From positions 641,315-705,314 of the forward strand of contig NZ_FOAX01000003.1 in the NCBI RefSeq assembly GCF_900109775.1: DNA of 64,000 nucleotides, in the 5' to 3' direction. The notes beneath the pieces are model-generated. The model did not search any database. It saw only the letters and a list, made by a program, of their open reading frames with translations, and was not told where the DNA came from. Within the stretch, counting starts at the first letter, position 1, and the number at the start of each line of letters is the position of its first letter. The position numbers were made by a program, and so were the translations under genes. Positions 51,059-59,666 of this stretch are shown here, one piece after another. This DNA comes from Pseudoxanthomonas sp. GM95 (lineage in GTDB: Bacteria; Pseudomonadota; Gammaproteobacteria; Xanthomonadales; Xanthomonadaceae).

Positions 51059-54000
51059 ATGCCCAGCTCTGTCATGCCGTCCGCGCGCCGTGGGCGCACG
51101 TCGTCCCATCGCATCCTGCCTGCGCTGTCTTGCAATCCGTTGACCGCCGCGTTGCTGCTGGTGCTGGCCCTGCCAGCGGCTGCCACGGCCCCGGCTTCGG
51201 GCAATGCGGCCGCGGCACCGGCGACGCAGGCCAGCGCGACCGGCACGGCCACGACGCAGGACGACGACACCACTTCCGTGCAGCCGCAGTCGGCCGAAGC
51301 CGCGGCCAGCTACTTTGCCGCCAACGGCCTGGGCGATGGCAGCGATGACGCCACCGCCAGCGGAACCAATGCCGTGGCCGTCGGTGCCGGCGCCGACGCC
51401 ACCGGCGACTACGGCGTGGCGATCGGGTCGCACGCGACGGTGACCGACGCCTACGGCATCGCCATCGGCCACAACGTCACCGCCGGCAATACGGCCATCG
51501 CGATGGGCGACGGCGCGCAGGCCACGGGGCAATCGGCCGTGGCGATCGGCGGCAGCTTCTTCGGCAGCACCTATGGCGACTCCGACGGCGCGCGTGCGAC
51601 CGGCTTCGGCGCGGTCTCGCTGGGCGCCTACGCCGGCGCGACCGGCAGTACCTCCACCGCGCTGGGCTGGTCCTCTTCGGCCATCGAATCGGGCACGGTC
51701 GCGGTGGGCAGTTCGGCCCATGCCGAAGGCGTCTACGCGGCGGCCTTCGGCAGCTCGACCTATGCCACCGGCACGGCCTCGACCGCGCTGGGCTACGGCA
51801 CCGTGGCCAGCAACGATGCGACCGTTGCCATCGGCACCTTCGGCCAGGCCGACGGCTTCGCCGGCGTGGCGGTGGGCTATTACGCGACCGCCTCGGGCGA
51901 TGGCGCCACGGCGCTGGGCGAAAGCGCGCTGGCGCAGGGCCAGCAGAGCGTGGCGATCGGCGCCAGCAATGCCGGCGTGTATACGCAGGCCAATGGGTTG
52001 GGGTCGGTGACGGTCGGCGCCGGCTCGTGGGCGCTGTCCGACTACGGCGTGGCCATGGGCTTCGACAGCCATGCCGATGCCATGTACGCCACCGCACTGG
52101 GTGCGCAGGCCATTTCGACCAGCACCAGCGCCACTGCGCTGGGTGCGCAAAGCTTCTCCGATGGCGATGAAGCCACCGCGGTCGGCTATATCGCCAGTGC
52201 TTCGGGGCTGGGCGCGTCTGCGTTCGGCGCGGGCGCCAGCGCGTTCGGCGATGGCGGCCTGGCACTGGGCACCAACAGCGCGGTGATCGGCGCCAACAGC
52301 GTCGCGCTGGGCGCAGGCAGCTTCGCCGACCGCGACAACACGGTCTCGGTCGGTGTGGCCGGCGCCGAGCGCCAGGTCTCCAACGTGGCCGCCGGCACCG
52401 AGGACACCGACGCGGTCAACGTCGCGCAGCTGAAGTCGATGACCCAGAACATCGGTGACGACGACCTGTATTTCAGCGCCAACGGCGCCGGCGACGGCAC
52501 CGATACGGCCACCGCCAGCGGCACCGGATCACTGGCCGCCGGCAGCAGCGCCGAGGCCACTGGCAATTACGGCGTGGCGCTCGGTTCGCGCGCCGTGGTC
52601 AGCGATGCGTATGGCATCGCCATCGGCCATAACGTGCAGGCTGGAAACACCGCGATTGCGATGGGCGATGGCGCGCAGGCGACCGGCCAGTCGGCCGTGG
52701 CGATCGGCGGCAGCTACTTCGGCAGCGCGTTCGGCGATTCGATCGGCGCGATCGGCAGCGGCTTCGGGGCAGTGGCGCTGGGTGCGGCAGCGTCGGCCAC
52801 GGGCAGTACCTCCACCGCGGTGGGCTGGGCGGCGCATACGGATTTCAGCGGCGGCCTGGCGATGGGGGCTTCGGCCGGCGCGATGGCCGATGGCGCCGTC
52901 GCGCTGGGCGCGTCCTCGTATGTCACCGGTATCCAGGGCACGGGCGTGGGCTATGGCGCCTACGTCACCGGCACGGTCGGCGTGGCCCTGGGCGGCTACA
53001 GCGAAGTCACAGGCGCATTCGCCATGGCCTTGGGCTATGGCGCGCAGACCGTCGGCGACGGCGGCATCGCGGTGGGCGAAGCCGCCTTGGCGCAGGGCCA
53101 GCAGAGCGTGGCCATCGGCGCGACCAACGGCGGCATCTCCACCCAGGCCAACGGGCTGGGCAGCACGACGGTCGGCGCGGGCTCGTGGGCGTTGTCCGAT
53201 TACGGCGTGGCGCTGGGCTTCGACAGCCATGCCGATGCGATGTACAGCACCGCGCTGGGCGCGCAGGCGTTGTCCACCAGCACCAGCGCGACGGCGCTGG
53301 GCGCCAGCACGTTCGCCGATGGCGATGAAGCCACGGCAGTGGGCTATATCGCCAGCGCCTCGGGAGTGGGGGCGGCAGCGTTCGGTGCCGGTGCCAGCGC
53401 ATTCGGCGATGGCGGCCTGGCCGTGGGCTACAACGCCGCGGCGGTCGGCCTCAACAGCGTGGCGCTGGGCGCGGGCAGCTATGCCGATCGCGACAACAGC
53501 GTGTCCTTCGGCGTGGCCGGCGCCGAGCGCCAGCTCACCAACATCGCCGCCGGCACCGAGGACACCGACGCGGTGAACCTCTCCCAGCTGCACGCACTGG
53601 CCGACACCCTGATCCTGTCCGGCGGCGCCACGGTCGACGGCATGGGCGAGATGGCCGCGGCGTTCGGCGGCGGCGCCGGTTACAGCGCGGCGGGAGGCTT
53701 CGTGCTGCCGAGCTACAGCATCCAGGGCGGCAGCTACACCAATGTGGGCGACGCGTTGACCGCGCTGGATGGCGCGTTCAGTGGCCTGTCCGATCGCCTG
53801 GCCTCGCTGGAAACCGCACCCGCGGCCGGCAGTGGTGCCGGTGGCGTGGCGGTTGGCGGCGGTGCTGCGGATGGCGCGAGCGTGGCCGATGGCAGCAATG
53901 GCGTGGCCGTGGGTGCTGGCGCACAGACCGGTGGTGAGAACGGCACCGCCGTTGGCGGCGGCGCGTATGCGGCGGGCCCCAACGACACCGCGATCGGCGG

Positions 54001-54697
54001 CAACGCCAAGGTCAACGCCGATGGCAGCACTGCGGTCGGCGCCAACACCGCCATCGCGGCCGAAGCCACCAATGCGGTGGCCGTGGGCGAAAGCGCGTCG
54101 GTGAGCGTGGCCTCGGGCACGGCGGTCGGCCAGGGCGCCTCGGTCACGGCCGAAGGCGCGGTCGCGCTGGGCCAGGGCTCGGTCGCCGACCGCGCTAATA
54201 CCGTCTCAGTCGGCAGCACCGGCAGCGAACGCCAGGTCACGCATGTGGCCGCGGGTACCGCAGCGACCGACGCGGCCAACGTCGGCCAGATGCAGGCTGG
54301 CGACGCACAGTCGGTGGCCACGGCCAATGCCTATACCGACACCACCGCGACGCGCACGCTGACGTCGGCCAACAGTTACACCGACCAGAAGCTCACCGCG
54401 ATGGACGACCGCTTCACCCAGCTGTCCAACGATGTGGGCCACAAGCTGGCCGCGCAGGACAAGCGCATCGACCGGATGGGCGCGATGGGCTCGGCCATGA
54501 TGAACATGGCCATCAACGCGGCCAACTCGAAGAGCGCCAAGGGCCGCATCGCCGCCGGCGCCGGCTGGCAGAACGGCGAGGCCGCGCTGTCGGTGGGCTA
54601 CGCCAAGCAGATCGGCGAACGCGCGTCCTTCAGCATCGGCGGCGCCTTCAGCGGCGATGACACCTCCGCCGGCGTCGGCTTCGGCATCGACCTGTAA
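51059..54697 (+). CDS. Trimeric autotransporter adhesin (YadA-like head repeats)
   Basis: A 1212-aa surface adhesin. A signal peptide lies near residues 19-43 (ILPALSCNPLTAALLLVLAL). The head consists of left-handed beta-roll repeats of the form AxGxxAxAxGxxSxAxG (for example AIAMGDGAQATGQSAVAIGG), in two large units (residues about 85-445 and 471-831), each closed by a neck motif NTVSVGVAGAERQVSNVAAG then TEDTDAVN. A short third head ends at ERQVTHVAAGTAATDAANVG. A coiled-coil stalk leads to the YadA anchor (MGSAMMNMAINAANSKSAKG to AGVGFGIDL) that forms the outer-membrane barrel. It mediates attachment or biofilm. Confidence 0.94.
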   Translation: MPSSVMPSARRGRTSSHRILPALSCNPLTAALLLVLALPAAATAPASGNAAAAPATQASATGTATTQDDDTTSVQPQSAEAAASYFAANGLGDGSDDATASGTNAVAVGAGADATGDYGVAIGSHATVTDAYGIAIGHNVTAGNTAIAMGDGAQATGQSAVAIGGSFFGSTYGDSDGARATGFGAVSLGAYAGATGSTSTALGWSSSAIESGTVAVGSSAHAEGVYAAAFGSSTYATGTASTALGYGTVASNDATVAIGTFGQADGFAGVAVGYYATASGDGATALGESALAQGQQSVAIGASNAGVYTQANGLGSVTVGAGSWALSDYGVAMGFDSHADAMYATALGAQAISTSTSATALGAQSFSDGDEATAVGYIASASGLGASAFGAGASAFGDGGLALGTNSAVIGANSVALGAGSFADRDNTVSVGVAGAERQVSNVAAGTEDTDAVNVAQLKSMTQNIGDDDLYFSANGAGDGTDTATASGTGSLAAGSSAEATGNYGVALGSRAVVSDAYGIAIGHNVQAGNTAIAMGDGAQATGQSAVAIGGSYFGSAFGDSIGAIGSGFGAVALGAAASATGSTSTAVGWAAHTDFSGGLAMGASAGAMADGAVALGASSYVTGIQGTGVGYGAYVTGTVGVALGGYSEVTGAFAMALGYGAQTVGDGGIAVGEAALAQGQQSVAIGATNGGISTQANGLGSTTVGAGSWALSDYGVALGFDSHADAMYSTALGAQALSTSTSATALGASTFADGDEATAVGYIASASGVGAAAFGAGASAFGDGGLAVGYNAAAVGLNSVALGAGSYADRDNSVSFGVAGAERQLTNIAAGTEDTDAVNLSQLHALADTLILSGGATVDGMGEMAAAFGGGAGYSAAGGFVLPSYSIQGGSYTNVGDALTALDGAFSGLSDRLASLETAPAAGSGAGGVAVGGGAADGASVADGSNGVAVGAGAQTGGENGTAVGGGAYAAGPNDTAIGGNAKVNADGSTAVGANTAIAAEATNAVAVGESASVSVASGTAVGQGASVTAEGAVALGQGSVADRANTVSVGSTGSERQVTHVAAGTAATDAANVGQMQAGDAQSVATANAYTDTTATRTLTSANSYTDQKLTAMDDRFTQLSNDVGHKLAAQDKRIDRMGAMGSAMMNMAINAANSKSAKGRIAAGAGWQNGEAALSVGYAKQIGERASFSIGGAFSGDDTSAGVGFGIDL
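51311..53590 (+). repeat. 1158-bp intragenic duplication in the adhesin
   Basis: The segment from 51311 recurs from 52469, exactly 1158 bases (386 codons) later, with many blocks identical (for example the stretch encoding NTAIAMGDGAQATGQSAVAI). The neck at 52319 and its copy at 53477 keep the same 1158-base offset, so no net indel has occurred across the unit. Confidence 0.9.
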
Positions 54698-54710
54698 TCC
54701 CCAGCCCCGA

Positions 54711-54744
54711 CCTGTCCGGCACGGGCCGGGCAGGGCCTTCCTTT
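54711..54744 (+). terminator. Terminator-like hairpin after the adhesin gene
   Basis: CCTGTCCGGC (54711-54720), ACGG, GCCGGGCAGG (54725-54734), then a pyrimidine-rich CCTTCCTTTC. One wobble pair. It precedes the protease gene by about 50 bases. Confidence 0.55.
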
Positions 54745-54795
54745 CCCGCACACCACCGGCCGCGCTGCACGCGGCCGCTTCCGACCGAGGCCTCA

Positions 54796-56766
54796 ATGAT
54801 GAATCCGATGTCCAAGCCCCTTCGCCGCAGCCTGCTGGCCGTCTCGCTGGCCCTGGCCGTCTCGCCCGCCATGGCGCAGGCGGCGCGCTATTCCACCCTG
54901 CAGACCGGCGTGGCCAGCGAGCCCACCGCGGTCTACGACGGCCTGATCGTCACCTACCGCAGCGGCGCGGCTGAGCGCACCAGCACCGCCGCCGCCGCGA
55001 CCAAGCTCAAGTCGGCGATGGCCACCACCGCCGTGCGCAGCCAGTGGAATGCGCAGTTCCGCCAGGCGCCGCCGGTGTTGAACCGCGTGCGCCGCCTGGC
55101 CACCGGCGCCGATCTGGTGCGCCCGGCCAGCAAGCTCAGCCAGGAACAGCTGATCAGCCTGATGCAGACGCTCAAGGCCGATCCCTCGGTCGCCTTCGTC
55201 GAGCCCAACCTGCTGATGAAGCCGATCCGCGCCACCGCCAAGGCGGTGCTGCCGCCGGGCCAGACCGCGCCCAACGATCCCAACGCCGTCGTGCAGTGGC
55301 ACATGCGCGCGGCCGATGGCCATGCCGAGCACACCGAGCAGGACACCAGCGTCAGCTTCCCCAACTGGGGCGGCATCAACGCGATCCCGGCCTGGCAGTA
55401 CGGCGACGGCGACGGCGTGGTGGTGGCGGTGATCGACACCGGCATCACCGCTCACCCGGACCTGGACACTTCGCTGGCCGATGCCGGCTATGACTTCATC
55501 ACCGACGGCTACATCTCCGGCCGCGCCACCGATGGCCGCGTGCCCGGCGGCTGGGACCTGGGCGACTGGACCACCGACGACAAGTTCCTGGTCGAGAACG
55601 GCGGCTGCGCGCAGAGCTACGAGCAGTCCGACAGCTCCTGGCACGGCACCCACGTGGCCGGCACGATTTCTGAGCTGACCAACAACAGCGTGGGCATGAT
55701 CGGCGTGGCGCCCAAGGCCAAGGTCCTGCCGGTGCGCGCGCTGGGCCATTGCGGCGGCACCACCGCCGACATCGCCGACGCGATCACCTGGGCCTCCGGT
55801 GGTCACGTCGATGGCGTGCCGGACAACCAGCATCCGGCCGAGGTGATCAACATGAGCCTGGGCGGCTATGGCAGCTGCGCCAGCGATGGCGTGACCTCGC
55901 AGGCCATCACCGCCGCCATCGCCCGTGGCACCACCGTGGTGGTCGCTGCCGGCAACGACAACAGCGATGCCAGCGCCTACAGCCCGGCCAGCTGCCCCGG
56001 CGTGATCAACGTCGCCGCCACCGGCATCACCGGCAAGCGCGCCTCCTATTCCAACTTCGGCAGCACCATTACCCTGGCCGCGCCGGGCGGCGGCGCTTAC
56101 ACCAACGACGATCCCAGCACCGGCACCACCGTGCGCGCGGGCTTTGTCTGGTCGACGTTGAACCTGGGCGCGCACGAGCCGGGCACTCCGACCTATGCCG
56201 GCTACACCGGCACCTCGATGGCCTCGCCGCACACCGCCGGCGTCGTCGCGCTGATCATCAGCGCCGCCCTCAACGCCGGCAAGCCGATTCCAACCCCCCA
56301 GCAGATCCGGGAAATCCTGACGCAGACCTCCAACGTGTTCCCCATCAAGCCGACCCTGCGCATAGGCGCGGGCATCATCGATGCCGGCAAGGCCGTGGCC
56401 CGCGCCGCCGGCCTGGCCGGCGGCGGTGACGAAGCCAACGCGGTGCTGCTGGCCAAGGGCCAGGTGCTGTCCGGCCAGAGCGCCGCGCAGGGCGCTACCC
56501 AGCTGTTCCGCCTGGACGTGCCGGCCAATGCGCGCAACCTGCAGATCCGCACGCTCGGCGGCAGCGGCCAGGTGAAGATGTACGTGCGCGCGACGCGTGC
56601 GCCCAGCGCCGACGGCAGCGATGCCGACGTCAGCTCGGTCCGTGCAGGCACCACGCAGAACATGCAGACCGCCTTGCCGGTGGCCGATAGCTACTTCATC
56701 CGCCTGGTCGGCGGCACCGGCGGCTACAAGAGCATCAGCCTGACCGCGACCTACTCGACCTACTGA
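54796..56766 (+). CDS. Exported subtilisin-like serine protease (S8 family)
   Basis: A 656-aa S8 peptidase. Signal peptide SKPLRRSLLAVSLALAVSPA ending MAQA; propeptide to about 170 (AVYDGLIVTYRSGAAER, ADPSVAFVEPN). The catalytic triad is Asp214 (VAVIDTGITAHPDL), His283 (SWHGTHVAGTISEL) and Ser474 (GYTGTSMASPHTAG), with the oxyanion Asn in VVVAAGNDNSDA. A C-terminal pre-peptidase domain of about 110 residues follows (FRLDVPANARNLQIRTLGGS). It is similar to the extracellular proteases of Xanthomonas and Stenotrophomonas. It lies 98 bases after the adhesin gene and ends in a strong terminator. Confidence 0.96.
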   Translation: MMNPMSKPLRRSLLAVSLALAVSPAMAQAARYSTLQTGVASEPTAVYDGLIVTYRSGAAERTSTAAAATKLKSAMATTAVRSQWNAQFRQAPPVLNRVRRLATGADLVRPASKLSQEQLISLMQTLKADPSVAFVEPNLLMKPIRATAKAVLPPGQTAPNDPNAVVQWHMRAADGHAEHTEQDTSVSFPNWGGINAIPAWQYGDGDGVVVAVIDTGITAHPDLDTSLADAGYDFITDGYISGRATDGRVPGGWDLGDWTTDDKFLVENGGCAQSYEQSDSSWHGTHVAGTISELTNNSVGMIGVAPKAKVLPVRALGHCGGTTADIADAITWASGGHVDGVPDNQHPAEVINMSLGGYGSCASDGVTSQAITAAIARGTTVVVAAGNDNSDASAYSPASCPGVINVAATGITGKRASYSNFGSTITLAAPGGGAYTNDDPSTGTTVRAGFVWSTLNLGAHEPGTPTYAGYTGTSMASPHTAGVVALIISAALNAGKPIPTPQQIREILTQTSNVFPIKPTLRIGAGIIDAGKAVARAAGLAGGGDEANAVLLAKGQVLSGQSAAQGATQLFRLDVPANARNLQIRTLGGSGQVKMYVRATRAPSADGSDADVSSVRAGTTQNMQTALPVADSYFIRLVGGTGGYKSISLTATYSTY

Positions 56767-56816
56767 CACGCCTGAAAACCTACGCGCGCTGCGCGCAGGC
56801 CTGGGATTTCCCTTTG

Positions 56817-56851
56817 CCCGGTGACGCCCGTCTGCGTCACCGGGTTTTTTT
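56817..56851 (+). terminator. Rho-independent terminator after the protease
   Basis: CCCGGTGACGC (56817-56827), loop CCGTCT, GCGTCACCGGG (56834-56844), seven Ts. A perfect 11-bp stem. It abuts the end of the convergent MFS gene. Confidence 0.95.
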
Positions 56852-58112
56852 ATTCCCCGCGCGCCGGCTGCGGGCCGAAGCGGCCGTAGGGCTTCGAGTC
56901 GTCCGCGCCCTTGCGCAATACCTGCGCGGCGATCAGCGCCAGCACCTGCAGCACCAGGCAGAAGCCGACCAGCGCGCTCCAGCCGCCGTGCTGCCAGAAC
57001 CAGCCGCTGACCGAGCCGACCACGCTCGATCCCACGTAGTACGCCAGCAGGTACAGCGAGGCGGCGTGGCTCTTGCTGGCCTGGCCCAGCCGGCCGACCC
57101 AGGCGCTGGCCGCGGCGTGGGCGATGAAGAAGCCGATGGTCAGCAGCACGATGCCGAAGATGATCACCGGCAGCGCGTGCGTGGCGGTCAGCACCAGGCC
57201 GACGATCGCCAGCGCCGTGCCGCCCAGCACCACCGGCCCGCGGCCGAAGCGGTCGGCGCCGACGCCGGCCACCGACGAAGCCACGATGCCGAACACATAG
57301 GCACTGAAGATCAGGCCGATCTGGCTCTGGCTCAGGCCGAATTCCGGCCCGCCCAGGCGAAAGCCGGCGTAGTTGTAGACGCTGACGAAGGTGCCCATCA
57401 GCAGGAATGGGATCGAGAACAGCCACGGAAGGTAGCGATGGCGCAGGTGCCCGCCCCAGGCCTGCAGGTGGAAGCGCAGGTTCACCCCGGCGCGGCGCAC
57501 GAAGTTGCGCGACGGCGGCAGCAGCAGCACGAAGCCGATCGCCACCAGCAGGTCGAACGCGCTCATCACCGCCAGCGCCGTGCGCCAGTCGAAATGATCG
57601 GTCAGCACGCTCATGCCGATCCGGCCCATCATCCCGCCGAAGGCATTGCCGCCCACGTACAGCCCGGTCGCCGCGCCGAGCTTGTGCGCGGGCAGTTCCT
57701 CGGCCAGGTAGACCATCGCCACCGCCGGCACGCCGCCCAGGGCGATGCCCGACAGCGCCCGCACCACTACCAGCGTTTCCCAGTGCGGGATGAAGGCGGC
57801 GATGCCGTTGAGCAGCGCCGCCAGCGCGATCGAGCCGAACATCAGCCCGCGCCGGCCCAGGTTTTCCGACAGCGCGCCGGCGCAGAAGATCGCGATCGCC
57901 AGGCCGCCGGTGGCCAGCGACAGCGGCAGCGAACTGGCCGCCGCGCTCACCCCGAAGCTGCGTGCGAACTCCGGCAGCAGCGGCTGCACGCAGTACAGCA
58001 GCGAGAAGGTCGCAAAGCCGGCCAGGAACAGCGCCAGCCGGATGCGGCCCAGCGGCAGGGCGGCATCGGCGGTGGAATCGAGGGGAGCGACGCTGGCAGA
58101 AGGCCGGGACAT
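56850..58112 (-). CDS. MFS transporter (YnfM-like)
   Basis: A 420-aa major facilitator; ATG 58110-58112 (MSRPSASVAPLDSTADAALP). Twelve helices; landmarks FATFSLLYCVQPLLPEFARS (as in YnfM/YgaY), FCAGALSENLGRRGLMFGSI (motif A), ALSGIALGGVPAVAMVYLAE, and GMMGRIGMSVLTDHFDWRTA. The YnfM group exports arabinose-like sugars or drugs; the substrate is not defined. It is divergent from a LysR gene, with a small palindrome in the gap, so it is probably under that regulator. Confidence 0.92.
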   Translation of the reverse strand: MSRPSASVAPLDSTADAALPLGRIRLALFLAGFATFSLLYCVQPLLPEFARSFGVSAAASSLPLSLATGGLAIAIFCAGALSENLGRRGLMFGSIALAALLNGIAAFIPHWETLVVVRALSGIALGGVPAVAMVYLAEELPAHKLGAATGLYVGGNAFGGMMGRIGMSVLTDHFDWRTALAVMSAFDLLVAIGFVLLLPPSRNFVRRAGVNLRFHLQAWGGHLRHRYLPWLFSIPFLLMGTFVSVYNYAGFRLGGPEFGLSQSQIGLIFSAYVFGIVASSVAGVGADRFGRGPVVLGGTALAIVGLVLTATHALPVIIFGIVLLTIGFFIAHAAASAWVGRLGQASKSHAASLYLLAYYVGSSVVGSVSGWFWQHGGWSALVGFCLVLQVLALIAAQVLRKGADDSKPYGRFGPQPARGE

Positions 58113-58189
58113 GGCCGTGGCTTGGGGACAGGGGCCGGCAGTATCGGCCCGCCGGAACTGCGGGTCCAATATATGATGCAGGCGGTCGC

Positions 58190-58204
58190 TATCTTTTTCA
58201 GATA
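58190..58204. promoter_or_regulatory. Palindrome between LysR and MFS genes
   Basis: TATCT-TTTTC-AGATA, perfect 5-bp arms, ten bases before the LysR ATG at 58214. Probably the LysR autoregulatory site. Confidence 0.55.
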
Positions 58205-58213
58205 TGGAGCGAG

Positions 58214-59098
58214 ATGGAGCTGCGCCACCTGCGCTACTTCCTGGCCGTGGCCGAGGAAGGCAATTTCACCCGCGCCGCCGCGCGCGTGGGCATCAACCAG
58301 CCGCCCTTGAGCCAGCAGATCCAGGCGCTGGAACAGGAGCTGGGCACGCCGCTGTTCGTGCGCACGCCGCAGGGCGCGCGCCTGACCGATGCCGGCGCGG
58401 CGTTCCTGGTGGAAGTGCGCCGGGTGCTGGTCGACGTCGATCGCGCGGCCGATTCCGCGCGCCGCGCCGCCCGCGGCGAGAGCGGCCGCCTGCGCCTGGG
58501 CTTCACCGCCTCGGCCGCGTTCAATCCGGTGGTGCCGGCGCTGATCCGCGACTACCGCCGCGCCTGGCCGGCGGTCGAGCTGGCGCTGGAGGAAACCAAT
58601 ACCGCCGGGCTGCTCGCCGCGCTGGCCGACGGCCGCCTGGATGCGGCCTTCATCCGCTATAGCGTGTCCACGCCCGCCGAGCTGCAGCTGATCAAGTTCC
58701 CCGACGAGCCGATGAAGATCGCCGTGCCCGCTGCGCATCCACTGGCCGCAAAGACCCGCGCGCCGCTGTCGGCGCTGATCGGCGAACCCTTCATCCTGTT
58801 CCCGCGCAGCTTCGGCAACAGCCTCTACGACGAGATCCTCAGCGCCTGCCGGCAGGCCGGCTTCAGCCTGGCCATCACCCAGGAAGCGCCGCAGATGTCC
58901 TCGATCGTGAATCTGGTCTCGGCCGAACTGGGCGTCTCGGTCGTGCCCGAATCCACCGCCCAGCTGCAGCTGCCGGGCGTGCGTTATCTCGAGATCGAAG
59001 GCCGCGTGCCGATGGCGCGGCTGGCGCTGGCGTCCATGCCCGAGCACGTCCACACGCCTCCGGCGCTGCGCCAGCTGCTGGCCCTGGCCAGGCGCTGA
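58214..59098 (+). CDS. LysR family transcriptional regulator (BenM/CatM-like group)
   Basis: A 294-aa LysR regulator. MELRHLRYFLAVAEEGNFTR is the hallmark start of the BenM/CbbR group, followed by AAARVGINQPPLSQQIQALE and LFVRTPQGARLTDAG. The effector domain has ESGRLRLGFTASAAFNPVVP and LLAALADGRLDAAFIRYSVS. ATG 58214 is chosen because the LysR fold begins exactly there. Divergent from the YnfM-like exporter. Confidence 0.93.
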   Translation: MELRHLRYFLAVAEEGNFTRAAARVGINQPPLSQQIQALEQELGTPLFVRTPQGARLTDAGAAFLVEVRRVLVDVDRAADSARRAARGESGRLRLGFTASAAFNPVVPALIRDYRRAWPAVELALEETNTAGLLAALADGRLDAAFIRYSVSTPAELQLIKFPDEPMKIAVPAAHPLAAKTRAPLSALIGEPFILFPRSFGNSLYDEILSACRQAGFSLAITQEAPQMSSIVNLVSAELGVSVVPESTAQLQLPGVRYLEIEGRVPMARLALASMPEHVHTPPALRQLLALARR

Positions 59099-59108
59099 CC
59101 CACGCGGT

Positions 59109-59528
59109 TCAGCGCTTGGGCGCGGCCGTGCTCCAGGCAATCAGCACCAGCAGCGCCACCTGCACCGGGAAGCGCAGCACCAGCGCCCACACCGGCACGC
59201 CAAATCGTTCCGGCTGTTGCAGCATGTAAACGTGCGCCGGCGTGACGGCCAGCGTCAGCAGGAACAGGCCAATGCCCGCAGCGCGCCGGCTGCGCCACCA
59301 CAGCAAACCGGCAGCGCCCAGCAGTTCGAAGACGCCGCTGACGATCACCGCCAGCCACGGCCAGGGGATGTACGGAGGCACGATCCGCATTTCAGCGTGG
59401 GTCAACGCGAAGTGCGCGATCCCGCCCAGCAGGAACCACAGGAACACGAACACGATGCCGGCCACGCGCCCGCGGCCCAACGGCACGGGACCACGGGCAT
59501 GCAACAGCAGGGGCGTTGGCTTGGGCAA
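59109..59528 (-). CDS. DoxX family membrane protein
   Basis: A 139-aa protein with four predicted helices (VAGIVFVFLWFLLGGIAHFA, WLAVIVSGVFELLGAAGLLW, GIGLFLLTLAVTPAHVYMLQ, FPVQVALLVLIAWSTA). The arrangement and the motif SGVFELLGAAGLL are those of the DoxX/DoxD-like family, whose members are often linked to thiol or redox homeostasis. Convergent with the LysR gene, ten bases apart. Function not established. Confidence 0.85.
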   Translation of the reverse strand: MPKPTPLLLHARGPVPLGRGRVAGIVFVFLWFLLGGIAHFALTHAEMRIVPPYIPWPWLAVIVSGVFELLGAAGLLWWRSRRAAGIGLFLLTLAVTPAHVYMLQQPERFGVPVWALVLRFPVQVALLVLIAWSTAAPKR

Positions 59529-59619
59529 GATGCGTCTTCTCGATGCGCGTCCAGGCCGAAGACCTTACGCGTGTCGCGCGGCGATGCCGTGATCTAGGCC
59601 GCGGCCCGCGCCCAGTCCG

Positions 59620-59652
59620 TGAAAGAACAAGGCCGCGTTGCGGCGGCCTTGT
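59620..59652 (-). terminator. Rho-independent terminator of the phosphoesterase gene
   Basis: On the minus strand ACAAGGCCGC (59652-59643), six-base loop, GCGGCCTTGT (59636-59627), then TCTTTC. Perfect 10-bp stem, 15 bases after the stop at 59667. Confidence 0.85.
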
Positions 59653-59666
59653 CTGTCGATCACATC

